The notes: generated from the sequence alone by a model not told the origin. 48,379 bases of DNA from Parafrankia discariae (GCF_000373365.1 NZ_KB891231.1:1-48379); one strand, 5' to 3'; positions 16,837 through 25,988 are shown, numbered from the stretch's first letter. Numbers and translations are program-made.

Positions 16837-17671
16837 GGACGGACAGCGGCATGAAGATCACGATCACGCAGAGGCCGGCGAGCAGCGTCCAGCCGACCTG
16901 GGCGGTGATCACGCCGTTGTTGGCGAGGTCACGGGTCGCGGAGACCAGATGTGACACCGGATTGATTTTGGTGAAGGACTCCAGCCAGCCCGGCAGCGTG
17001 TCCGCCGGCACGAACGCGTTGGAGAGGAAGGTCAGCGGGAAGAGGATCATCATCGAGATCCCCTGCACGCTGCGGGCGCTGCGGGCCAGCGTGCCGATCC
17101 AGGTGAACGCCCACGCCAGCGCCCAGCCGGTGAAGACCGCGAGCACGACGGCGCCGACCACACCGGGCACACCGCCACCCGGCCGGTAGCCGAGAATCAG
17201 GCCCATCAGGTAGGTCAGCACCGCCGCGGTCAGATAGCGGATCAGGTCCGCCATCATCGGCCCGGCGAGCGGCGCGATCCGGGACATCGGCAGCGACCGG
17301 AACCGGTCGAAGACGCCCTTGTCCATGTCCTCCCGCATCTGCACGCCGGTGGCCATGCAGGTGGTGAGCACGGTCTGGGCGACGATGCCGGGGATCAGCA
17401 ACGGCAGGTAGCTGTCGACGTCGCCGGAGATCGCGCCACCGAACACGTAGGCGAACATCGCGGTGAACAGCAACGGCTGCAGTGCCACGTCGAAGAACTG
17501 CTCCGGGTTGCGGCGCATCTTCTTCAGCGCCCGCCACGCCATCGCGAACGTCTGGGTGACGGTGTCCCCCAGGGTGGGGCGGGCCCGGGTCCGGGCGACG
17601 GCGGCGGCCGGGTCGACGGCCGGCGCCGATCGCGGTCGCGCGGCGGACGGTTCGGCTACGAGGGCGCTCAT
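16814..17671 (-). CDS. DrrB-type ABC-2 permease of a drug/lipid exporter
   Basis: This is a 285-residue permease with six predicted membrane segments after a 40-residue cytoplasmic lead. Diagnostic stretches are ALKKMRRNPEQFFDVALQPL, YLPLLIPGIVAQT, GVFDRFRSLPMSRIAPLAG and FLSNAFVPADTLPGWL followed by NPVSHLVSATRDL, all standard for daunorubicin-resistance-type ABC2 permeases. The start ATG (17671) overlaps the stop of the ATPase gene as ATGA, so the two are translationally coupled and form one complex in the cytoplasmic membrane. The exported compound is unknown. Confidence 0.94.
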   Translation of the reverse strand: MSALVAEPSAARPRSAPAVDPAAAVARTRARPTLGDTVTQTFAMAWRALKKMRRNPEQFFDVALQPLLFTAMFAYVFGGAISGDVDSYLPLLIPGIVAQTVLTTCMATGVQMREDMDKGVFDRFRSLPMSRIAPLAGPMMADLIRYLTAAVLTYLMGLILGYRPGGGVPGVVGAVVLAVFTGWALAWAFTWIGTLARSARSVQGISMMILFPLTFLSNAFVPADTLPGWLESFTKINPVSHLVSATRDLANNGVITAQVGWTLLAGLCVIVIFMPLSVLSYKRHL

Positions 17672-18723
17672 CGGGTCTTCTCCAGGAGGGGCTGGTCGGG
17701 GTTGGTCGTGTCCTGGCCGGGGACGGCACCAGCCGGACCGGCGGCGCCGGTGCCGTCTCCGGCCTCCTTGCCGTGGCTGGCGTCCGTGCCGTGACCGGTG
17801 AGGGCGAAGAAGACCTCGTCGAGGCTGGGCTTCGCCACGCTGACCGAGGTGATCGCGACGGCGGCCTCGCGCAGCGCGATCAGCACGTCGGCGGCCCGGT
17901 CCGCGACATCGAGCGGGACGTTCATCCGGCCCGACTCCGGGGTGGTGACCGGCTCCTCGCCGAGTACCCGGAACACCACCTCACGGGCGAGCGCCTGGTC
18001 GGCGCCGGGGGCGAGCTGAAGCTGCAAAGTCGAGTCACCGACCTGGGTCTTCAGCTCGTCCGGAGTGCCCTCCGCGACCTTGCGGCCCTGGTCGATCACG
18101 CAGACCCGATCGGCGAGCTGATCGGCCTCGTCCAGGTACTGGGTGGTGAGCAGGACGGTGCAGCCGTCCTGGACGAGGCCGCGGATGGTGTTCCACATCT
18201 GGCCGCGGGTGCGCGGGTCGAGTCCGGTCGTCGGCTCGTCGAGGAAGATCAGCGGTGGTCGGGTGATGAGGGAGGCGGCGAGGTCGAGGCGGCGGCGCAT
18301 ACCGCCGGAGAACTCCGAGATCTTCCGCTCGGCGGCGTCCTCCAGGCCGAACTGCTCCAGCAGCCGGCGCGCGGTGGCCCGGGCGTCCGCCGCCTTCAGG
18401 CCCTGGAGCCGGCCGAAGAGCCACAGGTTCTCGGTGGCGGAGAGATCCTCGTCCACCGAGGCGTACTGGCCGGTCACGCCGATGAGCTGGCGGACCCGGT
18501 GCGGCTGGGCGGCGACGTCCACGCCGAAGATCTCGGCCCGGCCGTCGTCGATCGACAGCAGTGTGGCCAGCATCTTCAGCATCGTCGTCTTGCCGGCGCC
18601 GTTCGGCCCGAGCACGCCGAAGATCTCGCCGTGCCGCACCTCGAGATCGATCCGGTCGACGGCGCGGAAGTCGCCGAATCTCTTGACCAGGCCGTCGGCC
18701 CGGACCGCGGGGGTGGCTGTCAT
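17668..18723 (-). CDS. DrrA-type ABC transporter ATPase
   Basis: This is a 351-residue ATP-binding subunit. Walker A GPNGAGKTT is at 39-47, the Q-loop is in VTGQYASVDEDLS, the signature is SGGMRRRLDLAASL, Walker B is PLIFLDEPTTGLD, the switch His region is TTQYLDEAD, and the C-terminal extension with VAKPSLDEVFFALTGHGTD is typical of the DrrA family. ATG 18723 has AAGGACG a few bases upstream; the longer frame to 18798 lacks support. It drives the DrrB-type permease encoded just downstream. An inverted repeat at 18788-18802 is a candidate operator. Confidence 0.95.
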   Translation of the reverse strand: MTATPAVRADGLVKRFGDFRAVDRIDLEVRHGEIFGVLGPNGAGKTTMLKMLATLLSIDDGRAEIFGVDVAAQPHRVRQLIGVTGQYASVDEDLSATENLWLFGRLQGLKAADARATARRLLEQFGLEDAAERKISEFSGGMRRRLDLAASLITRPPLIFLDEPTTGLDPRTRGQMWNTIRGLVQDGCTVLLTTQYLDEADQLADRVCVIDQGRKVAEGTPDELKTQVGDSTLQLQLAPGADQALAREVVFRVLGEEPVTTPESGRMNVPLDVADRAADVLIALREAAVAITSVSVAKPSLDEVFFALTGHGTDASHGKEAGDGTGAAGPAGAVPGQDTTNPDQPLLEKTR

Positions 18724-18787
18724 GCGTCGTCCTTCCATGATGTTCAGTGGCCGGGGAGCTGGGGAGCTGGGGGCAACGCTAGACAGC

Positions 18788-18802
18788 GGCGGTATCACCG
18801 CC
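18788..18802. promoter_or_regulatory. Inverted repeat upstream of the ABC exporter operon
   Basis: GGCGGT ATC ACCGCC is a perfect palindrome with 6-bp arms about 65 bp upstream of the ATPase start, in the divergent region shared with the DUF72 gene. Candidate repressor or activator site; the protein that binds it is not known. Confidence 0.4.
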
Positions 18803-18940
18803 CCTACACACCGGTTTCACGGCCCTTCGGCCGCTCGGTCCAGGCGGTATCGTTCAGCCGCGGACGCCGTCCCGCGACGGCACGATCCGGCAACGGCACG
18901 GTCGAGTGACAGTGCGGTCGAGTAGCGGAGGGCCTGAGTC

Positions 18941-19792
18941 TTGCATCTGCATGTGGGGTGCGCGATGTGGACTCACCGGACCTGGCAGGGGCGTCTGCTG
19001 GCCCATCCGCTGCCGGCCCACGAGCGCCTGCGGCACTATGCCGCCTGGTGTAACGCGGTCGAGGGAAACACCACGTTCTACGCGACGCCGGCCCGGGAGA
19101 CCGTCGCCGTCTGGGCCCGGCAGACCGACCCCGACTTCCGGTTCGTGGTCAAGCTACCGAAGGTCATCACACACGAACGCCACCTCACCGACGTCGACGA
19201 GGTGCTTCGTTCCTTCCTGAACGCGATGGAACCGCTCGGCCCGCGGGTTCATGCCCTGTGGATTCAGCTGCCCGGAGCATTCGGTCCGGCCGATGTCCCG
19301 TTGCTCGCCCGCTTTCTGCGCCGGCTTGACACGTCCCACCGGTACGCGGTGGAGGTCCGCCATCCGGCTTTCTTCACCGACCCGCGGGCGGCGCGCCTGC
19401 TCGAGGACGCACTCGCCACGGTGGGCGCCGAATGGATTCCGTTCGACACCACCGCGTTCTTCCGCAGCCCTCCCACCAGCGACGCCGAACGGGACGCCTG
19501 GGCGAAGAAGCCCCGGGTGCCGCTGCGCTCACTGGCGCTGACCGACCAGCCGATCGTCCGCTACCTCGGCCGGGACGACTCCGACCGGACGGTCGAGGGC
19601 TGGCGGCACTGGGTCGACACCACCGTCACCTGGCTGCGCGAAGGACGATCACCCACCGTCTTCATCCACACCCCGGACAACGCCGACGCTCCGCTGCTCG
19701 CCCGTCGCTTCCACGACGAGGTCCGGGCCCGCGTCCCCGGCCTCGCCGAGCTGCCGCGGCCGATACCAGCCGAGCCACTGACCCTCTTCTGA
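18941..19792 (+). CDS. DUF72-family protein
   Basis: This is a 283-residue protein with the TIM-barrel-like DUF72 signature: LHVGCAMWTHRTWQGR at the start, then NAVEGNTTFYATPARETV and VWARQTDPDFRFVVKLPKVI, YAVEVRHPAFF and VFIHTPDNADAPLLAR. DUF72 proteins resemble xylose isomerase-like barrels; their activity is not established. TTG 18941 is chosen because GGAGG lies nine bases upstream and it places the first strand correctly. Divergent from the ABC exporter operon. Confidence 0.9.
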   Translation: MHLHVGCAMWTHRTWQGRLLAHPLPAHERLRHYAAWCNAVEGNTTFYATPARETVAVWARQTDPDFRFVVKLPKVITHERHLTDVDEVLRSFLNAMEPLGPRVHALWIQLPGAFGPADVPLLARFLRRLDTSHRYAVEVRHPAFFTDPRAARLLEDALATVGAEWIPFDTTAFFRSPPTSDAERDAWAKKPRVPLRSLALTDQPIVRYLGRDDSDRTVEGWRHWVDTTVTWLREGRSPTVFIHTPDNADAPLLARRFHDEVRARVPGLAELPRPIPAEPLTLF

Positions 19793-19903
19793 CAGTGATC
19801 TTCTGACAGTGATGAGGACACCGGCTCGGTAACGGACCTCGCTCCGCACCAGAGCCGGGTACACGATGGACATCCGCTGATTCGGCGCATCCGCGAAGCG
19901 GGA

Positions 19904-20917
19904 TCAGCTGGTTGGTGACACGGGTGATCCGGTCCTCCGCAGAGCCGAGATCGGGGCAGCCCGCAGGCGTGGGCCGAAGGGGAGGACCTCGGCGCCGGCG
20001 TAGAGGACATAGCCGGCGCGGAAACGATCGCCGATCTGGTTCGCGAGCCGGCGCAGTCCGCGGAAATCCTCGGCACGCACGGTCTCGGCGGCTTTGACCT
20101 CGATCCCGACGATCTCGCCGGACGCCCGTTCGAGGACGGCGTCGACCTCGTTGCCGTCACGGTCGCGATAGTGGGACAGGGTGACCGGCTCGTCGGCCCA
20201 GGTGAGCTGGCGGGCCAGTTCTCCGAGCACGAAGTTCTCGAGGAGCGGGCCGACGGGGGCCGTCGGATGCGATGCGCGCCGCGATGTCATTCCGGTCAGG
20301 TGCCCGGCGAGCCCGGAGTCGACGAGAATGAGTTTCGGGGTCGCGACCGCCCGGGTGGTGAGATTGCTGGACCAGGCGGGGATCCGCTGCACGAGGTAGA
20401 CCAGTTCGAGTGCCTTGATGTGCCGGGCGACCGTCGACGCGGAGACATCCAGGTCATTGCTGAGCCGGCGCGGGACGACGAGGCCGCTCATGTTGGCGGC
20501 CAACGCCTGAACGAGCCTGCGTAGCTCGGACGTCCGCTCGATCTCGGCTATCTGGCGGATGTCGCGGGCGATCAGGTCCGAGATGTAGGACTCGAAGAAC
20601 CGCGCCCGCCGTCGGGGATCGGTACGGCGGACAGCCTCGGGAAAACCGCCGCGCAGCGCCCGTCCGACGTAGTCGTCGCGCCGCGGCTCGCGCGACGCGG
20701 CCCCGGGACCAGCGCCGGGGCCGATGACGACTTCGGTGCCGGTGCCGGTGCCGGTGCCGGGGCCGACTTCGGTGCCGGGGCCGAAGTCGGCACCGGCGAA
20801 CACGGCGTCGACGAAGCCGTCCGGCCCTCCGTCGATCTCACCCTGGGCGAGCGGCCACAGCTCGACGGTCTCCGACCGGCCAGGGAGAGTGTCGGGCACG
20901 TCCCTCGGGTGTCGGGA
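19904..20917 (-). pseudogene. AAA/DUF4143 ATPase, 5'-truncated
   Basis: The frame contains DVPDTLPGRSETVELWPLAQ with GEIDG, then RRARFFESYISDLIARDIRQ, ELRRLVQALAANMSGL, VSASTVARHIKALELVYLVQ and a PD-(D/E)xK-like end with NEVDAVLERASGEIVGIEVK. This is the C-terminal two thirds of AAA_14/DUF4143 proteins. The N-terminal P-loop (Walker A) is absent. In the same frame the sequence upstream is instead a piece of an SDR gene (20930-21049) and then antisense-like sequence up to 21319. The 471-residue open frame is therefore a chimera of broken genes. Confidence 0.8.
20735..20758 (+). repeat. Four GGTGCC units in the DUF4143 relic
   Basis: GGTGCC is repeated four times exactly, within a larger Gly/Thr/Pro-rich tract that encodes a low-complexity insertion in the relic. 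Expansion of such a tract is consistent with relaxed constraint. Confidence 0.7.
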
Positions 20918-20929
20918 GGCGGCGCGCCG

Positions 20930-21049
20930 GATGACCAGGTCACCTCCGGCTCGGGCGACGCCCTGGGCGAAGCCGAGGCCGATCCCGGCGCTTCCGCCGC
21001 TGACCATCACGACGCGCCCCGCCAGGTCGAACTCGGTCGGTGTTGACAG
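20930..21049 (-). pseudogene. SDR N-terminal fragment
   Basis: The frame reads TPTEFDLAGRVVMVSGGSAG then IGLGFAQGVARAGGDLVI. This is the first beta-alpha-beta of a short-chain dehydrogenase with the glycine motif SGGSAGIG. Nothing else of the SDR is present. It is sandwiched between the 3' end of the GT-C-like gene and the DUF4143 relic, with no start codon at its head. Confidence 0.7.
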
Positions 21050-22517
21050 GACGACGTCTGGCGAGGTCGACGCGCACGCCGGCGACTGACGGGACGGCCA
21101 GCGCGGCGGCGCCCCCGAGAAAGGGGAACGACGGCGGGATGTACCGATAGTCGAAACCCGCGACCATGGGCGGGAGCAACAGCGACAACAGCCCGAAGAC
21201 GACGAAGAGCCCCAGCGGGGCGCGCGGGACGCCGGCCCGGGTCGGGAACAGCGTCCCGACCAGCCCGAGCACGCCGGCCAGGAGCAGCACGCCGAGCGTC
21301 GGGGCCGGCATCCGGACATGCCGCTGGTACCAGACCGCCCAGGACGCCGCCGGTTCGTGCGCCGTGGTGGCGAAGGGGCCCCGCTCGTAGGCGCGCAGAT
21401 CCGCCGCGAACCCTGGGCGCCCCACCAGCGGGAATGTCGCCCCGCCGAACAGATAGCGCTCCGCGACTCCGTGGTTCGGATAGTCCTCGAGCCGGGATTC
21501 GAAGGTACGCCGGAAGTCGCGCCCGACGGTTCGGAGATAGTCGACCGGCTGCGCGAGGATGGCGTGAACCGCGAAATCCCGGGCGAGCCGCTCCTTGTCC
21601 CGGTCGAACGTGCCGCCGGGCAGGCGGTAGAGCGGCGTGTCCTGGTGCCAGATGTAGTCCGAGGAGGGCCGACGGGCGGCCACCGGCCCGTCGGGGCAGA
21701 GCACCAGCAGCTCAGAGCGCGGATTCATCTTCGCGCAGTCGGCGAAGGTGGCGGTGCGGGCGTAGAGGAAGATCCCGGTGCTGCCGGAGGTACCGAAGGT
21801 GCCGTGCTCGGCCAGGTGCCAGGTGCAGTACCCGGTGAGCGGGCACAGCAGTGCGGCCGAGAACACCGCGACCGTTCGCCATCCGGGCCGGCGCAGCAGA
21901 AGCCACACCGCGGCGGCGACCGCGAGCGGAAGGCCGATCGACCTGGTCACCGCGGCACCGGCCAGGCAGACGCCGGCGACGGCGGCGGCCCGCGGGCGTA
22001 ACACCACCCGCCAGGAGAGGGCCGTCGCGGCACCCGTCAGGAGACCGGTGAAGAGGGTCTCCGACAGCACCATGTGTTCCAGCGCGATCTGGTAGCCGTC
22101 GAGGAGCTGCGGCGCGGCGGCGGCCGCGGCCGCCCACCCGGGAATCGAGAGGCGACGCGACAGGGCGTAGACGGCGACTCCGACGGCCAGGCCGATGAGG
22201 TGCTGGAGCACCACGACCAGCACGAAGCTGTGCAGCGGTCGCAGGACGAGCAGGAACAGGCTGTAGCCCGACGGCCTGATCACATAGGGCCCGGGCCGCA
22301 GCGCCAGGTGCACATACTCGAGACTGTCGTTGAACCACAGCGCGGGTCGATACCCAACCACGGCGATGGCCCTTATCGCCACACCCAGCGCCAACAGACA
22401 GCCGAACAATGCATGTGCGCGTAAGACCGCGAGGGCACGATGAAGCACGATCCGGACTTCTGGCGGAATCGCCCTGACTCCGCCTGTCGGGCTTGCTAAA
22501 GCCACCACCCTGGACAC
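20940..22517 (-). CDS. Polytopic membrane protein, GT-C glycosyltransferase-like
   Basis: This is a 525-residue protein with about ten to twelve hydrophobic segments between residues 35 and 480. After the first membrane segment comes WFNDSLEYVHLALRPGPYVI, an acidic motif in the first external loop as in GT-C (PMT/ArnT-like) glycosyltransferases, then PSGYSLFLLVLRPL. A large external part lies at about 290-385. GT-C assignment is inference from topology. The last 35-40 residues (after VRVDLARRRP) are arginine-rich and read through the SDR fragment in another frame, so the native C-terminus seems to have been lost or replaced. GTG 22517 lacks a clear RBS; an internal GTG is possible. Confidence 0.7.
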   Translation of the reverse strand: MSRVVALASPTGGVRAIPPEVRIVLHRALAVLRAHALFGCLLALGVAIRAIAVVGYRPALWFNDSLEYVHLALRPGPYVIRPSGYSLFLLVLRPLHSFVLVVVLQHLIGLAVGVAVYALSRRLSIPGWAAAAAAAPQLLDGYQIALEHMVLSETLFTGLLTGAATALSWRVVLRPRAAAVAGVCLAGAAVTRSIGLPLAVAAAVWLLLRRPGWRTVAVFSAALLCPLTGYCTWHLAEHGTFGTSGSTGIFLYARTATFADCAKMNPRSELLVLCPDGPVAARRPSSDYIWHQDTPLYRLPGGTFDRDKERLARDFAVHAILAQPVDYLRTVGRDFRRTFESRLEDYPNHGVAERYLFGGATFPLVGRPGFAADLRAYERGPFATTAHEPAASWAVWYQRHVRMPAPTLGVLLLAGVLGLVGTLFPTRAGVPRAPLGLFVVFGLLSLLLPPMVAGFDYRYIPPSFPFLGGAAALAVPSVAGVRVDLARRRPVNTDRVRPGGARRDGQRRKRRDRPRLRPGRRPSRR

Positions 22518-22917
22518 AGAGCAGAACGTACACCGCTCACACCGAGGAAATTTCTCCTCGAAACCCGTCCCACCTTCACCCTGAGCCCGTGACCTGCAAA
22601 TTCAATCGGCGCCGCGGGCCGAGGCAAATCGGTTGACGGCGTGAGCCACAAATCACACTACCCGCAGTAGTCAGAACTCGGGTCGCGACCGCGGCGGCCA
22701 CCCGGCGCCAAAATACCCCTGACGCCTAATCGTCTAGCCGTTTTTCGAATAATGATCACCTGCGTGACCTGCGAAAACGAGGCGCGTGCGGCACCGCTGC
22801 CCGGTCGGGCCGCCCTGGCGCGCGCCGGCGGTAAGCGGCGCGCGCCAGGTTACAGACAGTCAGGATGTCAGGCCGTCGTTGCCCCGTCGTCGCGGACCGG
22901 CCGTCGCCGCCGGAGCG
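22518..22917. other. Intergenic region with one strong hairpin
   Basis: No coding frame of substance is seen. It holds the 3' hairpin of the downstream binding-protein gene (22814-22849) and, nearer 22518, the leader of the membrane-protein gene. The middle (22600-22760) is less GC-rich than the surroundings. Confidence 0.5.
22814..22849 (-). terminator. 14-bp perfect hairpin after the peptide-binding lipoprotein gene
   Basis: Bases 22814-22827 pair perfectly with 22836-22849 across an 8-nt loop (GCGGTAAG), 69 bp downstream of the stop at 22918. Confidence 0.7.
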
Positions 22918-24486
22918 CTACGGCTTGATCCACAGTTCCTCCGGCAACAGCGAGCCGAGGCCGTACTGGCTGACACCGCCGACGTTCCTGGCCGAGATGG
23001 TGCCGAGCGGCCCGCGGACGAAGAAGATCGCCGGGACCAGTTCGGTCAGCCGGGCCTGCACGCGGTCGTAGGCCTTCTTCCGTTCCGCCACGGAGGTCGC
23101 GGTCCGTCCCGCCAGCAGGCTCTCGTCCAGTTGGGGATCGTCGAGCATGGACAGGTTCGCCGACGAGTCGCCGAGGAAGGTCGTCGGCAGCCGGGGGTCG
23201 GGGTCCTGGAACACCGAGGAGGTGAGGACAGCGTCGTAGTCGTGTGACGTGCGCAGCGCCGAGAACTCGGCGACCTCGATGACCCGGATATGGAACTTCA
23301 CGTTCTTGAACGCGCTCAGCTGGGCCTGGATGTTCTCGGCCATCTTCCGGTTCTCCGACGCCGGAGTGGTGGTGAACGAGAAGGAGACCGGCTTGCCCTC
23401 GGCGGCGAGCTCGTCGAAGAGTTTCTGGGCGGCCACCTTGTCCGTCCGCTGCAACGGCGTGGGCGAGTAGAAGGGTGATGAGTCGGTGAACAGCGTGGTG
23501 GCCATCCGCGCGCCGCCGTTCCAGACGGCGAGGTTCAGCGCGTCCATGTCCAGCGCCTTCGCGACCGCCTGGCGGGCACGCACGTCGTTGAACGGCGCGC
23601 GGCGGGTGTTCAGTGCCGCGAGGATGCCGCCGCTGGCCGGCAGGAAGTCGACGGGCAGCCCCGCCTCGTCGGCCTTGCCGAGGTTGATCCAGCTCGAGTC
23701 GACCGCGAGGTCGGCACCGCCGGTGAGCAGCGTGTTGTAGCGCTGGTTGCTGTCCTGCGCCGGGCGCAGGACGAGGGAGTCGAGATACGGCTTGGGCGCG
23801 TCCCAGTAGCGGGGGTTCTTGACCAGCCGCATGTTGTCCTGGCGGGCCCAGCTCTGCAGGGTGAACGGTCCGGCGCCGATCGGGTTCCGGTCGAAGGCCG
23901 GCCCGCCCTTCTCCAGGGCCGCCGGCGAGGCGATCCAGTTCAGCGTCGTGGTGATGACGGCCTCGGAGTACTTCGGCACGGGGGTGACGAGGGTGATCCG
24001 CAACGTGACGTCGTCGACCACCTCGGACGAGGCGATCATCGTCGCCTCAGCCCGGTTCGCCGAGCCGGTGGCCGGATCCTTGATCCGTTCCCAGTTGTAC
24101 TTCACGGCCTGCGCGTTCAGCGGGGTGCCGTCGGAGAACACCAGCCCCGGACGCAGCTTCAGCTCGAAGGTTTTGCCGTTGTCGGTGCTTTTGAACGACT
24201 CCGCCATCGAGTAACGGATCCCGCCGGCCGCATCGTTGATCATCAATGTTCCGTACAGGGCGTTCCCGATGAGGGCTCCGCTGGCGTAGGCGTTGCCGAC
24301 GACCGCCGGATCCAGCGTGCGCGGCTCGCTGAGCAGCAGGACCCGCGCTTCACCACCCGCCACCGGCTCGCCTGTCGCCCCCGCCGCGGAGGTGGCGGGA
24401 TCGCCCCCGCCTCCCCCGCAGGCCCCCAGCAGAAGCCCCGTACAGCAGACGAGAGCGGTGACGAGTAATCGCGCGCGATGAATCAT
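22918..24486 (-). CDS. Oligopeptide/dipeptide-type (family 5) substrate-binding lipoprotein
   Basis: This is a 522-residue exported lipoprotein. The lipobox LLGAC has Cys23 after a short hydrophobic leader, then a glycine run. The mature part shows EPRTLDPAVVGNAY, AESFKSTDNGKTFELKLRPG, LVFSDGTPLNAQAVKYNWER, NPIGAGPFTLQSW and NPRYWDAPKPYLDSL, the family 5 SBP pattern (DppA/OppA/NikA). ATG 24486 has AAGGG seven bases upstream. No permease or ATPase genes accompany it. It is the second orphan binding protein in the window and likely works with transporter parts encoded elsewhere. The ligand is not predictable. Confidence 0.93.
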   Translation of the reverse strand: MIHRARLLVTALVCCTGLLLGACGGGGGDPATSAAGATGEPVAGGEARVLLLSEPRTLDPAVVGNAYASGALIGNALYGTLMINDAAGGIRYSMAESFKSTDNGKTFELKLRPGLVFSDGTPLNAQAVKYNWERIKDPATGSANRAEATMIASSEVVDDVTLRITLVTPVPKYSEAVITTTLNWIASPAALEKGGPAFDRNPIGAGPFTLQSWARQDNMRLVKNPRYWDAPKPYLDSLVLRPAQDSNQRYNTLLTGGADLAVDSSWINLGKADEAGLPVDFLPASGGILAALNTRRAPFNDVRARQAVAKALDMDALNLAVWNGGARMATTLFTDSSPFYSPTPLQRTDKVAAQKLFDELAAEGKPVSFSFTTTPASENRKMAENIQAQLSAFKNVKFHIRVIEVAEFSALRTSHDYDAVLTSSVFQDPDPRLPTTFLGDSSANLSMLDDPQLDESLLAGRTATSVAERKKAYDRVQARLTELVPAIFFVRGPLGTISARNVGGVSQYGLGSLLPEELWIKP

Positions 24487-25130
24487 CTTCGACCCTTTCG
24501 TCGATGTTCGTGATCGGCGGAACCCGGCTGGATCACCGTGGTGAATGTGCCGCTGAAGCGACGCCGGCTCGACGGCCCCGGCCACCGCCCCCGCCTACCG
24601 GGCCTATCCGCCGGGTTCGGCCGTCAGGTCCGTCCGCCGGGCTCGCCCGTCCGCCCGCCCGCCCGTCCGCCCGGCGGCGTCACCGGCGTCATGCCTCGGC
24701 GCACGTGTGGTCGGGGGCGCGGTGGAATCGGCGGCCGGGATGGCCACTCGCCGGGTAAGTCGCCACGAGTTATATCTTCACCTATTTTTCGTCGACTCCG
24801 CAGCCGCTTCGGTTGCCAGCCGACCGTTCCCGCTCAACCCAGATCCGGCCGATCCAACTGCGTGATAGGCCTTGACCTGCGCTTTCATCGCAGCCGGTGG
24901 GATCCCGTCCGGGAGACGGCTCCGGTGCGGACGGGATCACGCCCCGGCCTCGCCGCCCGCCTCGCCGCCCGCGGCGACAGCGGCAGTCGTGGCGACGGTG
25001 GCGACGGCTGCGCTGCTGGTGGCGGTACAGGGCACAGCGCCACAGATGTCCTCCGATATCGATGCTGGCACCCAGTGCCGCTTTGGGCGTAAAGTGCCCA
25101 GCGCCAGCCGAACGGCGACGAAAGGACGAC
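24487..25130. other. Divergent intergenic region
   Basis: This 640-bp region lies between the minus-strand lipoprotein gene and the plus-strand LLM gene. Frames here are proline/arginine-rich and unconvincing. A C-rich tract with cgcc units lies near 24646-24675. A less GC-rich stretch around 24765-24790 could be a promoter region. A palindrome at 25067-25079 is listed separately. Confidence 0.45.
25067..25079. promoter_or_regulatory. GGCAC-CCA-GTGCC inverted repeat before the LLM gene
   Basis: Perfect 5-bp arms, 52 bp upstream of ATG 25131, followed by a further AAAGTGCCC. Candidate operator for the LLM-hydratase pair; chance is possible. Confidence 0.3.
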
Positions 25131-25988
25131 ATGGAGCTCGGCGGAGTCGGGATCTGGAGCCTGCTGTTGCGCTTCGGGGATCCGGCCGAGGCCGCCGACG
25201 CCGCCGCCGAGCTCGACGACCTGGGATTCGCCGCGCTGTGGTTTCCCGACGCCGGTGGCCCGGCGTTCGACACCGCCGGACGGCTGCTCGCAGCGACCCG
25301 GCGCGCCGTTGTCGCCACCGGGGTGCTCAACCTGTGGCTGCACAGCCCGGAGGAGACCGCGGCGCGGGCCGCGGCGCTGACCGCGGAGCATGGCGAACGG
25401 TTCCTGCTGGGCATCGGCGTCAGCCACGCCGACGTGGTCGACGCCGGCGAACCGGGGCGCTACCAGCGGCCCCTGGCCGCGATGGGCGCCTTCCTCGATG
25501 CGCTCGACGCGGCGCGGCCGTCCGTGCCGTCGACCGGTCGGGTGCTGGCCGCGCTCGGCCCGAAGATGCTCGCGCTCGCGGCCAACCGGGCCCGTGGGAT
25601 CCATCCCTACCTGGTCTCCCCGGAACACACCCGCCGGGCCCGCGAGGTGCTCGGCGCCGGCCCGCTCGTGCTGCCGGAACAGACGGTGATCCTCTGTGGG
25701 ACGAGGCAGGAGGCCCGCTCGATCGGAGCCGACTGGCTGCGCCGGTACCTCACCCACCCGAACTACGCGAACAACCTGCTCCGGCTGGGCTTCTCGGCCG
25801 AGGACGTGGCCTCCGTCAGCGACCGGTTGTTCGACGCGGTGGTGGCCTGGGGCGACGAGGAGGCAATCATGAGCAGGGTCGACGAGCACCGCGCCGCGGG
25901 CGCCGACCATGTCGCTCTCCAGGTGCTCACCGAAGACGCGCGGGCCTTTCCCCGCGAGCAGTGGCGCCGGATAGCCGCCGCACTGTGA
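25131..25988 (+). CDS. LLM-class F420-dependent oxidoreductase
   Basis: This 285-residue TIM-barrel enzyme opens ELGGVGIWSLLLRFGDPAEA, then LDDLGFAALWFPDAGGPAFD, TGVLNLWLHSPEETAARAAA and FLLGIGVSHADVV, the pattern of MSMEG-type F420-dependent LLM oxidoreductases. AAAGGA lies six bases before ATG 25131. The enoyl-CoA hydratase gene starts 64 bp after the stop, so the pair is probably co-transcribed and may act on a fatty-acid- or steroid-like acyl substrate (inference). Confidence 0.9.
   Translation: MELGGVGIWSLLLRFGDPAEAADAAAELDDLGFAALWFPDAGGPAFDTAGRLLAATRRAVVATGVLNLWLHSPEETAARAAALTAEHGERFLLGIGVSHADVVDAGEPGRYQRPLAAMGAFLDALDAARPSVPSTGRVLAALGPKMLALAANRARGIHPYLVSPEHTRRAREVLGAGPLVLPEQTVILCGTRQEARSIGADWLRRYLTHPNYANNLLRLGFSAEDVASVSDRLFDAVVAWGDEEAIMSRVDEHRAAGADHVALQVLTEDARAFPREQWRRIAAAL

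Noticed and set aside
13483-18723. Part of a biosynthetic gene cluster
   Set aside because: An AfsR-type regulator and an exporter are present, but no biosynthetic enzymes adjoin them.
19904-21319. A 471-residue single protein
   Set aside because: The open frame joins antisense-like sequence, an SDR fragment and a truncated DUF4143 protein and has no coherent start. It is an accidental fusion.
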